Shown here piece by piece: positions 20,651 through 34,439 of a stretch of 64,000 nucleotides of DNA. Below the pieces are notes generated by a model. It had not been told where the DNA came from, did no database searches, and saw only the letters and a list, made by a program, of their open reading frames with translations. A program made the position numbers and the translations under genes. The stretch is from Mixophyes australis (lineage: Eukaryota; Chordata; Amphibia; Anura; Limnodynastidae): contig JAVHZZ010000006.1 in NCBI GenBank assembly GCA_036250195.1, forward strand, positions 155,980,224 through 156,044,223, written 5' to 3'. Each line of letters opens with the position of its first letter. Position 1 is the first letter of the stretch.

Positions 20651-20937
20651 TAGAGATGCTCACTGACCCCCGTGAAGTGGTTTTTGTTTTTGGGTTTGGA
20701 TCTGGATTAGCTTCATGTTTTGGTTCTGTCAAAACTATCCTCGTGTGTTTTGGTTTTTTTGGAAAAATGCTAAAATATGCTATAAATCACATAATTTGGT
20801 TCTTTTTTTGATCCTACATTATTATTAACCTCAATAATACTAAATTCAAGTCATTTGCAGTCCATTTTGACCTCCTCACAGGTCACAATATTATTTTCAT
20901 ACACTTTCAAACAAAGCAGCAGTTCTTGCCAGTGATA

Positions 20938-21878
20938 AGAAAAAGGCCATTGTCATGCCTGGGCTTAAGACCAAAAATCCACCTCTTAAGTGTGGAATTA
21001 TTTTTACACAAATCCTGACAACAGTTGTCTAGCCATTTGTAGCATTTGTAAAGCCACACTCAGTAGAGGTAGGGACCTTAACCATCTAGGATCCTCATCC
21101 ATGTTACGGCATTTGAAGCGAGTTCATGGAAAGCTGTTGGGAAAATCAGAAACTTATGCTAAAAAAATAACAACAAGCAGTCCAGCATCATCTACCTCCC
21201 TTCTCTCATCTAGATCCCAGCACCTGCAATCTACACCCCCAACACCTTCATCATCAATATCCTCACAAGTGATGGTAGTTAGTCCTGCATCCAAGATGAC
21301 TCCTCCACTAACCATGATTCCTCTGAAGAATTATTGAGAGTTAGTCCCGCTGCTGCTGCTGCTGGGGCTGGATCTTCAACACAGAAGAATACTACCAGTA
21401 GTTTGCAACAATTGACTGTTAAACAATCCTTTGCTAGAGGAAGAAAGTAAGAATGCTGTCACCCAGTCGCAAAGCGGATCACAGACGACATGGGGACTAT
21501 GCTAGTATTATATCTGCGTCCAATATCCACTATTAATGCAGTTGGTATTAGACAATTACTTGAGGTCTCGTGTCCCCATTACCAAATTCCATCATGACAC
21601 CATTGTACTAGAAAAGCTATTCCTCACCTCTACCAGAAGGTTCGTAAAAATGTAATTATTGGGCTACAAAATGCCATTCTACCCACAGTACACTTAACTA
21701 CAGATATGGGGACAAGCGTAACTGGGAAAACCAAAGATTATATGACTGTGACAGCCCACTGGGTATGTGATTCACTTTCACCAGCAGGAACAGCAGCAGC
21801 ATGTACCCAAATACGTCACATTTTTCTGAGGCAGGCTACTCTGTGTATTATCTGCTTCACTAACAGGCATATTATTGT

Positions 21879-21919
<41 letters not shown>

Positions 21920-22935
21920 CAGTGTTATCGAGGATAAGGTGACCTCTAAAAAGAGATGGGTTTTCAAAGAGCATCTAAAGATTTGAAGGCTGGGGGAAAG
22001 TCTGATTGAGCGTGGTAGGGAATTCCATAAGTGGGGAGCAGCACGGGAGAAGTCTTGTAGGCGGGAGTGAGAGGTGGTTTTCAGACACTAAACGAGGCGC
22101 AGGTCAGAGGTAATACCGCTGACAACCTGTTTTAAAAACTAAGGGATGTTATTGCAACATGGCTTATCCTGCTTGGACTCTCCTGAGGATATGTGATTTC
22201 TGATAACGCCACCAATATTGTTAGAGCATTACAGCGGGGGATATTCCATCACATTTCCTGTTGTGCTCAAACAATCAACTTGGTGGTACAGAACTTTTTA
22301 AAAAATTACAAAGACATGCAGGAGATGCTGTCTGTGTCCGGCAAAGTTTAGGGTCATTTTCGGGATTGTACAACAACATGTAGGAGAATGCAGCAACTGC
22401 AAGAAGACTAGAATTTGAGGGGGAATGTACTTTAGTCCAGCAAAGTAGTCACCTGTGAAGAGAGTGCAGACACGGTTAGCTTGAGTCAAGTGATTGCCTT
22501 AATTATACTTTTTGAAAAGCAGCTAGAGAAATTGAAGGAGAAAATTAAACTAAACAAATCCGATAACTATATTGTAATTGTAGATTAAGTACTTAATTTG
22601 CTTCGCTAGGATCAAAGAGCTATCAACATCTTGTAATTATGTCTCCTCCTTCAGTTTCTCTGGCAACTGGTTCTAGGAAAAAACTAACTAAACCAAGAAA
22701 CCCAGTGGTGATGCAGATGAGTCAGCACAACATTTTGACATTTGCTCTGCTCTAAAAGAATTGCCCAAAAATCGTGACAGCTCTGCCATAAAATTAACTA
22801 CAAATTCCTTGAGGAAGACCATTATAGCAATTACATCAAAGTACACAGACTTCTGTAACTGTGGATTCCAGCGGGATAGAATTAGTATTGTTTGAGGAAC
22901 ATGTACACAATGGTGAGGGTGAATATGATGACAGT
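20938..22935 (+). pseudogene. Broken hAT transposase of element 2
   Basis: Homology to the element 1 transposase begins abruptly at the equivalent of residue about 212 (KKKAIVMPG) and includes the BED finger, open at 20990-21337. The first 210 residues are missing and replaced by CCAAAA-end DNA. Stops and frameshifts follow. TTDMW has become TTDMG, and an L2-like LINE fragment interrupts at 21871-22114. The part around Trp644 is deleted, with the junction at about 22410. The dimerisation segment is also missing before the tail at 22861-22935. Element 4 shares the start junction and both deletions, so they come from one defective ancestor. Confidence 0.9.
21871..22114 (-). mobile_element. L2-like LINE 3' fragment inside the transposase relic
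   Basis: On the minus strand this encodes SRAAPHLWNSLPRSIRLSP, followed by LKTHLF, the C-terminal signature of L2-type ORF2 proteins. It ends in an AT microsatellite tail, (TA)n at about 21883-21914. Elements 1 and 4 lack it at this site. Confidence 0.75.
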
Positions 22936-23399
22936 ATACATTGCAGGTGCAGAAATCTAGCTATGGGAAGTGAGCTACCAGATGCTGGGATGCCTGGTAA
23001 TATTTTGGGTAGAATAGCATCTTGGCAATTTAATGTTTTTCTACAGTAAACTTTCACCTTTTTTAGTGATTTTTTGTTCTTTAAAATGGTACAAGCTTTT
23101 TATTTACATTTTGTTTTCCCTGACTTAAAACCACTATGCACTTGAACATAGGCATTAGCAGATGAGGTAGAGGGAGTAATATAATCATGACTGAGACTAG
23201 AGAGTAAAAACAACAATGTCACCCCTCCTGTTTCTGTATGAGCTATGGCACAATATAATGTCACTGGAGACTCTGAAGAACACTGACAGCCCTATTATTA
23301 CAATTTATGTTTCAGCACTGAACCCTGCCACCTTTCCTGTTTCTGAGTGAGCTATGGTACAGTAAAATGTAACAACAAATTTAGACCAAGCCAGCCAGC
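22936..23399. other. Transition from transposase relic to satellite
   Basis: This non-coding DNA matches the minus strand of element 4 down to about 59140. It then shows increasingly satellite-like motifs (tttcagcactga, gagctatggcaca), which look like diverged founder units of the 112-bp array. Confidence 0.6.
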
Positions 23400-26300
23400 C
23401 CTATAATTTCTATTTCAGTATTGACCCTTAGCAATGTAGCACTCCTCTTTGTCTGTTACCTATATAACACAGTAGAATTTGCCTGCAAATTCAGAAGACA
23501 AGCCTGCTAGCCCTCCAATTTGTATTTCATCAATGACTCTTAGCAATGGAGCACTCCTCTTTATCTGTTACCTATATAACACAGTAGAATTTGCCTGCAA
23601 ATTCAGAAGACAAGCCTGCTAGCCCTCCAATTTCTATTTCAGAAATGACTCTTAGCAATAGAGCACTCCTCTTTGTCTGTTACCTATGTAACGCAGTAGA
23701 ATTTGCCTGCAAATTCAGAAGACAAGCCTGCTCGCCCTCCAATTTCTATTTCAGCAATGACTCTTTGCAAGGGAGCACTCCTCTTTGTCTGTTACCAATA
23801 TAACAAGGTAGAACTTGTCTGCAAATTCAGAAGAAAAGCCTGCAAGGAATAGTATTTATATTTCAGCAATGACTATTAGCAATGGAGCACTCCTCTTTGT
23901 CTGTTACCTATATAACGCAGTAGAATTTGCCTGCAAATTCAGAAGACAAGCCTGCTAGCGCTCCTATTTGTATTTCAGCAATGACTCTTAGCAATGGAGC
24001 ACTCCTCTTTGTCTGTTACCTATATAACACAGTAGAAGTTGCCTGCAAATTCAGAAGAAAAGCCTGCAAGGACTAGTATTTGTATTTCAGCAATGACTCT
24101 TAGCAATGGAGCACTCCTCTTTATCTGTTACCTATATAACACAGTAGAATTTGCCTGCAAATTCAGAATACAAGCCTGCTAGCCCTCCAATTTGTATTTC
24201 ATCAATGACTCTTAGCAATGTAGCACTCCTCTTTGTTTGTTACCTATATAACGCAGTAGAATTTGCTTGAAAATTCAGAAGACAAACCTACTAGCCCTCC
24301 TATTTGTATTTCAGCAATGACTTTTAGCAATGGAGCACTCCTCTTTGTCTGTTACCTATATAACAGAGTACAATTTGCCTGCAAATTCATAAGACAAGCC
24401 TGCTAGCTCTCCAATTTATATTTCAGCAATGACTCTTAGCAGTGGAGCACTCCTCTTTGTCTGTTACCTATGCAAGACAGTAGAATTTGCCTGCAAATTC
24501 AGAAGACAAGCCTGCTAGCCCTCCAATTTGTATTTTGAAGAAAAGCATGCAAGGACTAGTATTTGTATTTCAGCAATGACACTTAGCATTGGAGCACTCC
24601 TCTATGTCTGTTACCTATATAACGCAGTAGAATTTGCTTGCAAATTCAGAAGACAAGCCTGCTACCCCTCCAATTTGTATTTCAGAAATTACTCTTAGCA
24701 ATAGAGCACTCCTCTTTGTCTGTTACCTATGTAACGCAGTAGAATTTGCCTGCAAATTCAGAAGACAAGCCTGCTCGCCCTCCTATTTGTATTTCAGCAA
24801 TGACTCTTTGCAAGGGAGCACTCCTCTTTGTCTGTTACCAATATAACACAGTAGAACTTGTCTGCAAATTCAGTAGAAAAGCCTGCAAGGACTAGTATTT
24901 ATATTTCAGCAATGACTCTTAGCAATAGAGCACTCCTCTTTGTCTGTTAAGTATATAACGCAGTAGAATTTGCCTGCAAATTCAGAAGACAAGCCTGCTA
25001 GCGCTCCTATTTGTATTTCAGCAATGACTCTTAGCAATGGAGCACTCATCTTTGTCCTTTACCTATATAACACAGTAGAATTTGCCTGCAAATTCAGAAG
25101 ACAAGCCTGCTAGCCCTCCAATTTGTATTTCATCAATGACTCTTAGCAATGGAGCACTCCTCTTTATCTGTTACCTATATAACACAGTAGAATTTGCCTG
25201 CAAATTCAGAAGACAAACCTGCTAGCCCTCCAATTTGTATTTCAGAAATGACTCTTAGCAATAGAGCACTCCTCTTTTTATGTTACCTATGTAACGCAGT
25301 AGAATTTGCCTGCAAATTCAGAAGACAAGCCTGCTCGCCCTCCTATTTGTATTTCAGCAATGACTCTTTGCAAGGGAGCACTCCTCCTTGTCTGTTACCA
25401 ATATAACACAGTAGAACTTGCCTGCAAATTCAAAAGAAAAGCCTGCAAGGACTAGTATTTGTATTTCAGCAATGTCTCTTAGCAATGGAGCACTCCTCTT
25501 TGTCTGTTACCTATATAACAAAGTAGAATTTGCCTGCAAATTCAGAATACAAGCCTGCTAGCCCTCCAATTTGTATTTCATCAATGACTCTTAGCAATGG
25601 AGCACTCTTCTTTGTCTGTTACCTATATAATGCAGAATAATTTGCCTGCAAATTCAGAATACAAGCCTGATAGCACTCCAATTTGTATTTCAGCAATGAC
25701 TCTTAGCAATGGAGCAGTCCTCTTTGTCTGTTACCTATATCCTATATAACACAGTAAAATGTGCCTGCAAAATCAGAAGATAAGCCTGCTAGCCCTTCTA
25801 TTTGTATTTCAGCAATGACTCTTAGCAATGTAGCACTCCTCTTTGTCTGTTACCTATATATCGCAGTAGAATTTGCTTGAAAATTCAGAAGATAAGCCTA
25901 CTAGCCCTCCTAGTTGTATTTCAGCAATGACTTTTAGCAATGTAGCACTCCTCTTTGTCTGTTACCTATATAACAGAGTACAATTTGCCTGCAAATTCAT
26001 AAGACAAGCCTGCTAGCTCTCCAATTTGTATTTCAGCAATGACTCTTAGCAATGGAGCACTCCTCTTTGTCTGTTACCTATGCAAGACAGTAGAATTTGC
26101 CTGCAAATTCTTAAGAAAAGCAGGCAAGGACTAGTATTTGTATTTCAGCAATGACTCTTAGCAATGGAGCACTCCTCTATGTCTGTTACCTATTTAACGC
26201 AGTAGAATTTGCCTGCAAATTCAGAAGACACGCGTGCTAACCCCCCTATTTGTATTTCAGCAATGACTCTTAGCAATGGAGCACTCCACTTTGTCTGTTA

Positions 26301-29300
26301 CCTATATAACACAGTAGAATTTTCCTGCAAATTTAGAAGACAAGCCTGCTACCCCTCCAATTTGTATTTCATCAATGACTCTTAGCAATGGAGCACTCCT
26401 CTTTGTCTGTTACCTATATAACACAGTAGAATTTGTCTGCAAATTCAGAAGACAAGCCTGCTAGCCCTCTAATTTGTATTTCAGAAATTACTCTTAGCAA
26501 TAGAGCACTCCTCTTTGTCTGTTACCTATGTAACGCAGTAGAATTAGCCTGCAAAATCAGAAGACAAGCCTGCTCGCCCTCCTATTTGTATTTCAGCAAT
26601 GACTCTTTGCAAGGGAGCACTCCTCTTTGTCTGTTACCAATATAACACAGTAGAACTTGTCTGCAAATTCAGAAGAAAAGCCTGCAAGGACTAGTATTTA
26701 TATTTCAGCAATGACTCTTAGCAATGGAGCACTCCTCTTTGTCTGTTACATATATAACGCAGTAGAATTTGTCTTCAAATTCAGAAGACAAGCCTGCTAG
26801 CCCTCCAATTTGTATTTCAGAAATGACTCTTAGCAATAGAGCACTCCTCTTTGTCTGTTACCTATGTAACGCAGTAGAATTTGCCTGCAAATTCAGAAGA
26901 CAAGCCTGCTCGCCCTCCAATTTGTATTTCAGCAATGACTCTTTGCAAGGGAGCACTCCTCTTTGTCTGTTACCAATATAACAAGGTAGAACTTGTCTGC
27001 AAATTCAGAAGAAAAGCCTGCAAGGACTAGTATTTATATTTCAGCAATGACTATTAGCAATGGAGCACTCCTCTTTGTCTGTTACCTATATAACGCAGTA
27101 GAATTTGCCTGCAAATTCAGAAGGCAAGCCTGCTAGCGCTCCTATTTGTATTTCAGCCATGACTCTTAGCAATGGAGCACTCCTCTTTGTCTGTTACCTA
27201 TATAACACAGTAGAATTTGCCTGCAAATTCAGAATACAAGCCTGCTAGCCCTCCAATTTGTATTTCATCAATGACTCTTAGCAATGTAGCACTCCTCTTT
27301 GTTTGTTACCTATATAACGCAGTAGAATTTGCTTGAAAATTCAGAAGACAAGCCTACTAGCCCTCCTATTTGTATTTCAGCAATGACTTTTAGCAATGGA
27401 GCACTCCTCTTTGTCTGTTACCTATATAACAGAGTACAATTTGCCTGCAAATTCATAAGACAAGCCTGCTAGCTCTCCAATTTGTATTTCAGCAATGACT
27501 CTTAGCAGTGGAGCACTCCTCTTTGTCTGTTACCTATGCAAGACAGTAGAATTTGCCTGCAAATTCAGAAGACAAGCCTGCTAGCCCTCCAATTTGTATT
27601 TTGAAGAAAAGCATGCAAGGACTAGTATTTGTATTTCAGCAATGACACTTAGCATTGGAGCACTCCTCTATGTCTGTTACCTATATAACGCAGTAGAATT
27701 TGCTTGCAAATTCAGAAGACAAGCCTGCTCGCCCTCCAATTTATATTTCAGCAATGACTCTTTGCAAGGGAGCACTCCTCTTTGTCTGTTACCTATATAA
27801 CACAGTAGAACTTGTCTGCAAATTCAGAAGAAAAGCCTGCAAGGACTAGTATTTATATTTCAGCAATGACTCTTAGCAATGGAGCACTCCTCTTTGTCTG
27901 TTACCTATATAACGCAGTAGAATTTGCCTGCAAATTCAGAAGACAAACCTGCAAGGACTAGTATTTGTATTTCAGAAATGGCTCTTAGCAATGGAGCACT
28001 CCTCTTTGTTACCTATATAACACAGTATAATTTGCCTGCAAATTTCAGAATACAAGCCTGCTAGCACTCCAATTTGTATTTCATCAATGACTCTTAGCAA
28101 TGGAGCACTCCTCTTTGTCTGTTACCTATATAATGCAGAAGAATTTGCCTGCAAATTCAGAATACAAGCCTGCTAGCCCTCCAATTTATATTTCAGCAAT
28201 GACTCTTAGCAATGGAGCACTCCTCTTTGTCTGTTACCTATATCCTATACAACACAGTAAAATTTGCCTGCAAAATCAGAAGATAAGCCTGCTAGCCCTT
28301 CTATTTGTATTTCAGCAATGACTCTTAGCAATGGAGCACTCCTCTTTGTCTGTTACCTATATAACACAGCAGAATTTGCCTGCAAATTCAGAAGACACGC
28401 GTGCCAACCCTCCTATTTGTATTTCAGCAATGACTTAGCAATGGAGCACTCCTCTTTGTCTGTTATCTATATAACACAGTAGAATTTGCCTGCAAATTCA
28501 GAAGACAAGCCTGCTAGCGCTCCTATTTGTATTTCAGCAATGACTCTTAGCAATGGAGCACTCCTCTTTGTCTGTTACCTATATAACACAGTAGAAGTTG
28601 CCTGCAAATTCAGAAGAAAAGCCTGCAAGGACTAGTATTTGTATTTCAGCAATGACTCTTAGCAATGGAGCACTCCTCTTTGTCTGTTACCTATATAACA
28701 CAGTAGAATTTGCCTGCAAATTCAGAATACAAGCCTGCTAGCCCTCCAATTTGTATTTCATCAATGACTCTTAGCAATGTAGCACTCCTCTTTGTTTGTT
28801 ACCTATATAACGCAGTAGAATTTGCTTGAAAATTCAGAAGACAAACCTACTAGCCCTCCTATTTGTATTTCAGCAATGACTTTTAGCAATGGAGCACTCC
28901 TCTTTGTCTGTTACCTATATAACACAGCAGAATTTGCCTGCAAATTCAGAAGACACGCGTGCCAACCCTCCTATTTGTATTTCAGCAATGACTTAGCAAT
29001 GGAGCACTCCTCTTTGTCTGTTATCTATATAACACAGTAGAATTTGCCTGCAAATTCAGAAGACAAGCCTGCTAGCGCTCCTATTTGTATTTCAGCAATG
29101 ACTCTTAGCAATGGAGCACTCCTCTTTGTCTGTTACCTATATAACACAGTAGAAGTTGCCTGCAAATTCAGAAGAAAAGCCTGCAAGGACTAGTATTTGT
29201 ATTTCAGCAATGACTCTTAGCAATGGAGCACTCCTCTTTGTCTGTTACCTATATAACACAGTAGAATTTGCCTGCAAATTCAGAATACAAGCCTGCTAGC

Positions 29301-32300
29301 CCTCCAATTTGTATTTCATCAATGACTCTTAGCAATGTAGCACTCCTCTTTGTTTGTTACCTATATAACGCAGTAGAATTTGCTTGAAAATTCAGAAGAC
29401 AAACCTACTAGCCCTCCTATTTGTATTTCAGCAATGACTTTTAGCAATGGAGCACTCCTCTTTGTCTGTTACCTATATAACAGAGTACAATTTGCCTGCA
29501 AATTCATAAGACAAGCCTGCTAGCTCTCCAATTTATATTTCAGCAATGACTCTTAGCAGTGGAGCACTCCTCTTTGTCTGTTACCTATGCAAGACAGTAG
29601 AATTTGCCTGCAAATTCAGAAGACAAGCCTGCTAGCCCTCCAATTTGTATTTTGAAGAAAAGCATGCAAGGACTAGTATTTGTATTTCAGCAATGACACT
29701 TAGCATTGGAGCACTCCTCTATGTCTGTTACCTATATAACGCAGTAGAATTTGCTTGCAAATTCAGAAGACAAGCCTGCTACCCCTCCAATTTGTATTTC
29801 AGAAATTACTCTTAGCAATAGAGCACTCCTCTTTGTCTGTTACCTATGTAACGCAGTAGAATTTGCCTGCAAATTCAGAAGACAAGCCTGCTCGCCCTCC
29901 TATTTGTATTTCAGCAATGACTCTTTGCAAGGGAGCACTCCTCTTTGTCTGTTACCAATATAACACAGTAGAACTTGTCTGCAAATTCAGTAGAAAAGCC
30001 TGCAAGGACTAGTATTTATATTTCAGCAATGACTCTTAGCAATGGAGCACTCCTCTTTGTCTGTTAAGTATATAACGCAGTAGAATTTGCCTGCAAATTC
30101 AGAAGACAAGCCTGCTAGCGCTCCTTTTTGTATTTCAGCAATGACTCTTAGCAATGGAGCACTCCTCTTTGTCCTTTACCTATATAACACAGTAGAATTT
30201 GCCTGCAAATTCAGAAGACAAGCCTGCTAGCCCTCCAATTTGTATTTCATCAATGACTCTTAGCAATGGAGCACTCCTCTTTATCTGTTACCTATATAAC
30301 ACAGTAGAATTTGCCTGCAAATTCAGAAGACAAACCTGCTAGCCCTCCAATTTGTATTTCAGAAATGACTCCTAGCAATAGAGCACTCCTCTTTTTATGT
30401 TACCTATGTAACGCAGTAGAATTTGCCTGCAAAATCAGAAGACAAGCCTGCTAGCGCTCCTATTTGTATTTCAGCAATGACTCTTTGCAAGGGAGCACTC
30501 CTCTTTGTCTGTTACCAATATAACACAGTAGAACTTGCCTGCAAATTCAAAAGAAAAGCCTGCAAGGACTAGTATTTGTATTTCAGCAATGTCTCTTAGC
30601 AATGGAGCACTCCTCTTTGTCTGTTACCTATATAACAAAGTAGAATTTGCCTGCAAATTCAGAATACAAGCCTGCTAGCCCTCCAATTTGTATTTCATCA
30701 ATGACTCTTAGCAATGGAGCACTCCTCTTTGTCTGTTACCTATATAACACAGTAGAATTTGTCTGCAAATTCAGAAGACAAGCCTGCTAGCCCTCTAATT
30801 TGTATTTCAGAAATTACTCTTAGCAATAGAGCACTCCTCTTTGTCTGTTACCTATGTAACGCAGTAGAATTAGCCTGCAAAATCAGAAGACAAGCCTGCT
30901 CGCCCTCCTATTTGTATTTCAGCAATGACTCTTTGCAAGGGAGCACTCCTCTTTGTCTGTTACCAATATAACACAGTAGAACTTGTCTGCAAATTCAGAA
31001 GAAAAGCCTGCAAGGACTAGTATTTATATTTCAGCAATGACTCTTAGCAATGGAGCACTCCTCTTTGTCTGTTACATATATAACGCAGTAGAATTTGTCT
31101 TTAAATTCAGAAGACAAGCCTGCTAGCCCTCCAATTTGTATTTCAGAAATGACTCTTAGCAATAGAGCACTCCTCTTTGTCTGTTACCTATGTAACGCAG
31201 TAGAATTTGCCTGCAAATTCAGAAGACAAGCCTGCTCGCCCTCCAATTTGTATTTCAGCAATGACTCTTTGCAAGGGAGCACTCCTCTTTGTCTGTTACC
31301 AATATAACAAGGTAGAACTTGTCTGCAAATTCAGAAGAAAAGCCTGCAAGGACTAGTATTTATATTTCAGCAATGACTATTAGCAATGGAGCACTCCTCT
31401 TTGTCTGTTACCTATATAACGCAGTAGAATTTGCCTGCAAATTCAGAAGGCAAGCCTGCTAGCGCTCCTATTTGTATTTCAGCCATGACTCTTAGCAATG
31501 GAGCACTCCTCTTTGTCTGTTACCTATATAACACAGTAGAATTTGCCTGTAAATTCAGAATACAAGCCTGCTAGCCCTCCAATTTGTATTTCATCAATGA
31601 CTCTTAGCAATGTAGCACTCCTCTTTGTTTGTTACCTATATAACGCAGTAAAATTTGCTTGAAAATTCAGAAGACAAGCCTACTAGCCCTCCTATTTGTA
31701 TTTCAGCAATGACTTTTAGCAATGGAGCACTCCTCTTTGTCTGTTACCTATATAACAGAGTACAATTTGCCTGCAAATTCATAAGACAAGCCTGCTAGCT
31801 CTCCAATTTGTATTTCAGCAATGACTCTTAGCAGTGGAGCACTCCTCTTTGTCTGTTACCTATGCAAGACAGTAGAATTTGCCTGCAAATTTAGAAGACA
31901 AGCCTGCTAGCCCTCCAATTTGTATTTTGAAGAAAAGCATGCAAGGACTAGTATTTGTATTTCAGCAATGACACTTAGCATTGGAGCACTCCTCTATGTC
32001 TGTTACCTATATAACGCAGTAGAATTTGCTTGCAAATTCAGAAGACAAGCCTGCTACCCCTCCAATTTGTATTTCAGAAATTACTCTTAGCAATAGAGCA
32101 CTCCTCTTTGTCTGTTACCTATGTAACGCAGTAGAATTTGCTTGCAAATTCAGAAGACAAGCCTGCTCGCCCTCCAATTTATATTTCAGCAATGACTCTT
32201 TGCAAGGGAGCACTCCTCTTTGTCTGTTACCTATATAACACAGTAGAACTTGTCTGCAAATTCAGAAGAAAAGCCTGCAAGGACTAGTATTTATATTTCA

Positions 32301-33003
32301 GCAATGACTCTTAGCAATGGAGCACTCCTCTTTGTCTGTTACCTATATAACGCAGTAATATTTGCCTGCAAATTCAGAAGACAAACCTGCAAGGACTAGT
32401 ATTTGTATTTCAGAAATGGCTCTTAGCAATGGAGCACTCCTCTTTGTTACCTATATAACACAGTATAATTTGCCTGCAAATTTCAGAATACAAGCCTGCT
32501 AGCACTCCAATTTGTATTTCATCAATGACTCTTAGCAATGGAGCACTCCTCTTTGTCTGTTACCTATATAATGTAGAAGAATTTGCCTGCAAATTCAGAA
32601 TACAAGCCTGCTAGCCCTCCAATTTATATTTCAGCAATGACTCTTAGCAATGGAGCACTCCTCTTTGTCTGTTACCTATATCCTATACAACACAGTAAAA
32701 TTTGCCTGCAAAATCAGAAGATAAGCCTGCTAGCCCTTCTATTTGTATTTCAGCAATGACTCTTAGCAATGGAGCACTCCTCTTTGTCTGTTACCTATAT
32801 AACACAGCAGAATTTGCCTGCAAATTCAGAAGACACGCGTGCCAACCCTCCTATTTGTATTTCAGCAATGACTTAGCAATGGAGCACTCCTCTTTGTCTG
32901 TTATCTATATAACACAGTAGAATTTGCCTGCAAATTGAGAAGACAAGCCTGCTAGCCGTCCAATTTGTATTTCAGCAATGACTCTTAGCAATGGAGCACT
33001 CCT
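23400..33003. repeat. 112-bp satellite array, about 85 copies
   Basis: The unit is 112 bp, as shown by repeat spacings of 336, 560 and other multiples. Typical markers are gtagaatttgcctgcaaatt, ttgtatttcagcaatgactc and ctgttacctatataaca. Copies diverge by several per cent with indels. A block at about 23.95-28.5 kb is repeated at about 29.07-32.93 kb. The offset is 5117 bp at first and about 4326 bp later, a difference of about seven units. The roughly 70-codon frames in it are by-products of the repeat. Confidence 0.97.
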
Positions 33004-33903
33004 TTCATCATCATCATAATTTATTTATATAGCGCTAACATATTCAGTAGCACTTTACAATTGGGGACAAACATAGTAAACTAATAAACAAACTGGGTTA
33101 AAAAGACAAAGTGGTGAGAAGGCCCTGCTCGCAAGCTTACAGTCTATGTGACAATGGACGTTTGACACATGAGGCTAAGGCTAAGTCTACATTTTGCATT
33201 TCGGTCCAGCCAGGCTGCAAAGGTAAAAGTGACTCATAGGCTAAATGATCCTGTCACACAACAATGTTGGTCAGGGGGTAGTTGTCTTGTGTGAAATTGT
33301 GTAACGGGTGGTAATAGGGTAAGGTAGTGAGGTTAAGAAGTTGGTTGAGGAATATTATAAGCTTGTCTGAAGAGGTAGGTTTTCAGAGAACATTTGAATG
33401 TTTGTAGACCAGAGGATAGTCTTATTGTGTGAGGGAGAGAATTCCATAGAGTGGGTGCAGCACGAAAAAAGTCCTGTAACAGGGAATGGGAGGATGCAAT
33501 GAGGGTGGATGAGAGACGCAGATCTCGTGCAGAACGGAGTTGCCGATTTGGGAGTTATTTTGAGACAAGAGAGGAGATGTATGTTGGTGCAGCTTTGTTG
33601 ATGGCCTTGTAGGTTAGTAAAAGTATTTTATATTGGATTTGGTAGAAAATAGACAACCAGTGTAGAGACATACAGAGTGATTCAACGATGTGCAAGGAAA
33701 ATAAATCTTGCCACAGCGTGCATAATAGATTGTAGGGGGTGGAGTCTGTTTAGGGGAAGACCAGTAAGGAGGGAATTGCAATAATCAATGCGGGAGATGA
33801 TAAGTGCATGAGTTAAAGTTTTTGCAGTGTCTTGTGTGAGATATGTGAGAATTCTGGAAATGTTCTTTAGATGTATGTAAAATAACTTAGATATAGAGTC
33901 AAT
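33004..33903 (-). mobile_element. L2-like LINE 3' end inserted in the satellite
   Basis: On the minus strand a broken frame reads FFRAAPTLWNSLPHTIR and then LKTYLFRQAY, the ORF2 C-terminus. A 3' UTR follows, ending in AGCGCTATATAAATAAATT and a (ATG)n tail at 33005. The satellite resumes at 33904 (gtgttacctatataac). Confidence 0.8.
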
Positions 33904-34330
33904 GTGTTACCTATATAACACAGTAGAATTTGCCTGCAAGGACTAGTATTTGTATTTTAGCAATGACAATTAGCAATTCAGCAATTGAGATCTTGTCTTT
34001 GGGTGTATATAACACTGTACACTTTTTGGTGCAAATTCAGAAGAATAGCCTTCAAGTACTAGTATTTGTATTTCAGCGATGACAATTAGCAATGGAGCAA
34101 CGCAGCTCTCCTTTTTGTATTACCTATATAACACAGTAGAATTGAACTGCAGAATTACATCAACCCTGTAAGCACTATTATTTGTATTTTTCTGCAATGA
34201 GATTTAACACTGGAGCTCTCCTTTCTGTGTGTTACCTATATAACACAGTAGAATTGGACTGCAGAATTACACCAACCCTGCCAGCACTATTTGTATTTTT
34301 TGTAATGAGATTTAACACTTGAGCTATGGA
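33904..34330. repeat. Outer, diverged units of the 112-bp satellite
   Basis: About four units with greater divergence and altered spacing lie next to the promoter end. They resemble the few units in element 3 and probably represent the ancestral edge of the array. Confidence 0.8.
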
Positions 34331-34439
34331 GCCTGATTACTTTGTTTAACACTGCTACCACCCTTCTCTTTCAATTCTCTAACTTTGCCTACCCAACTGC
34401 TCTACACTCTATGCTACCCCTTCTGTGTCCCTCTCTCAA

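Noticed and set aside
23591..32920. Many roughly 70-codon open frames with almost the same peptide
   Set aside because: They recur at multiples of the 112-bp satellite unit and change frame from unit to unit (112 is not a multiple of 3). They have no start context and no domain.
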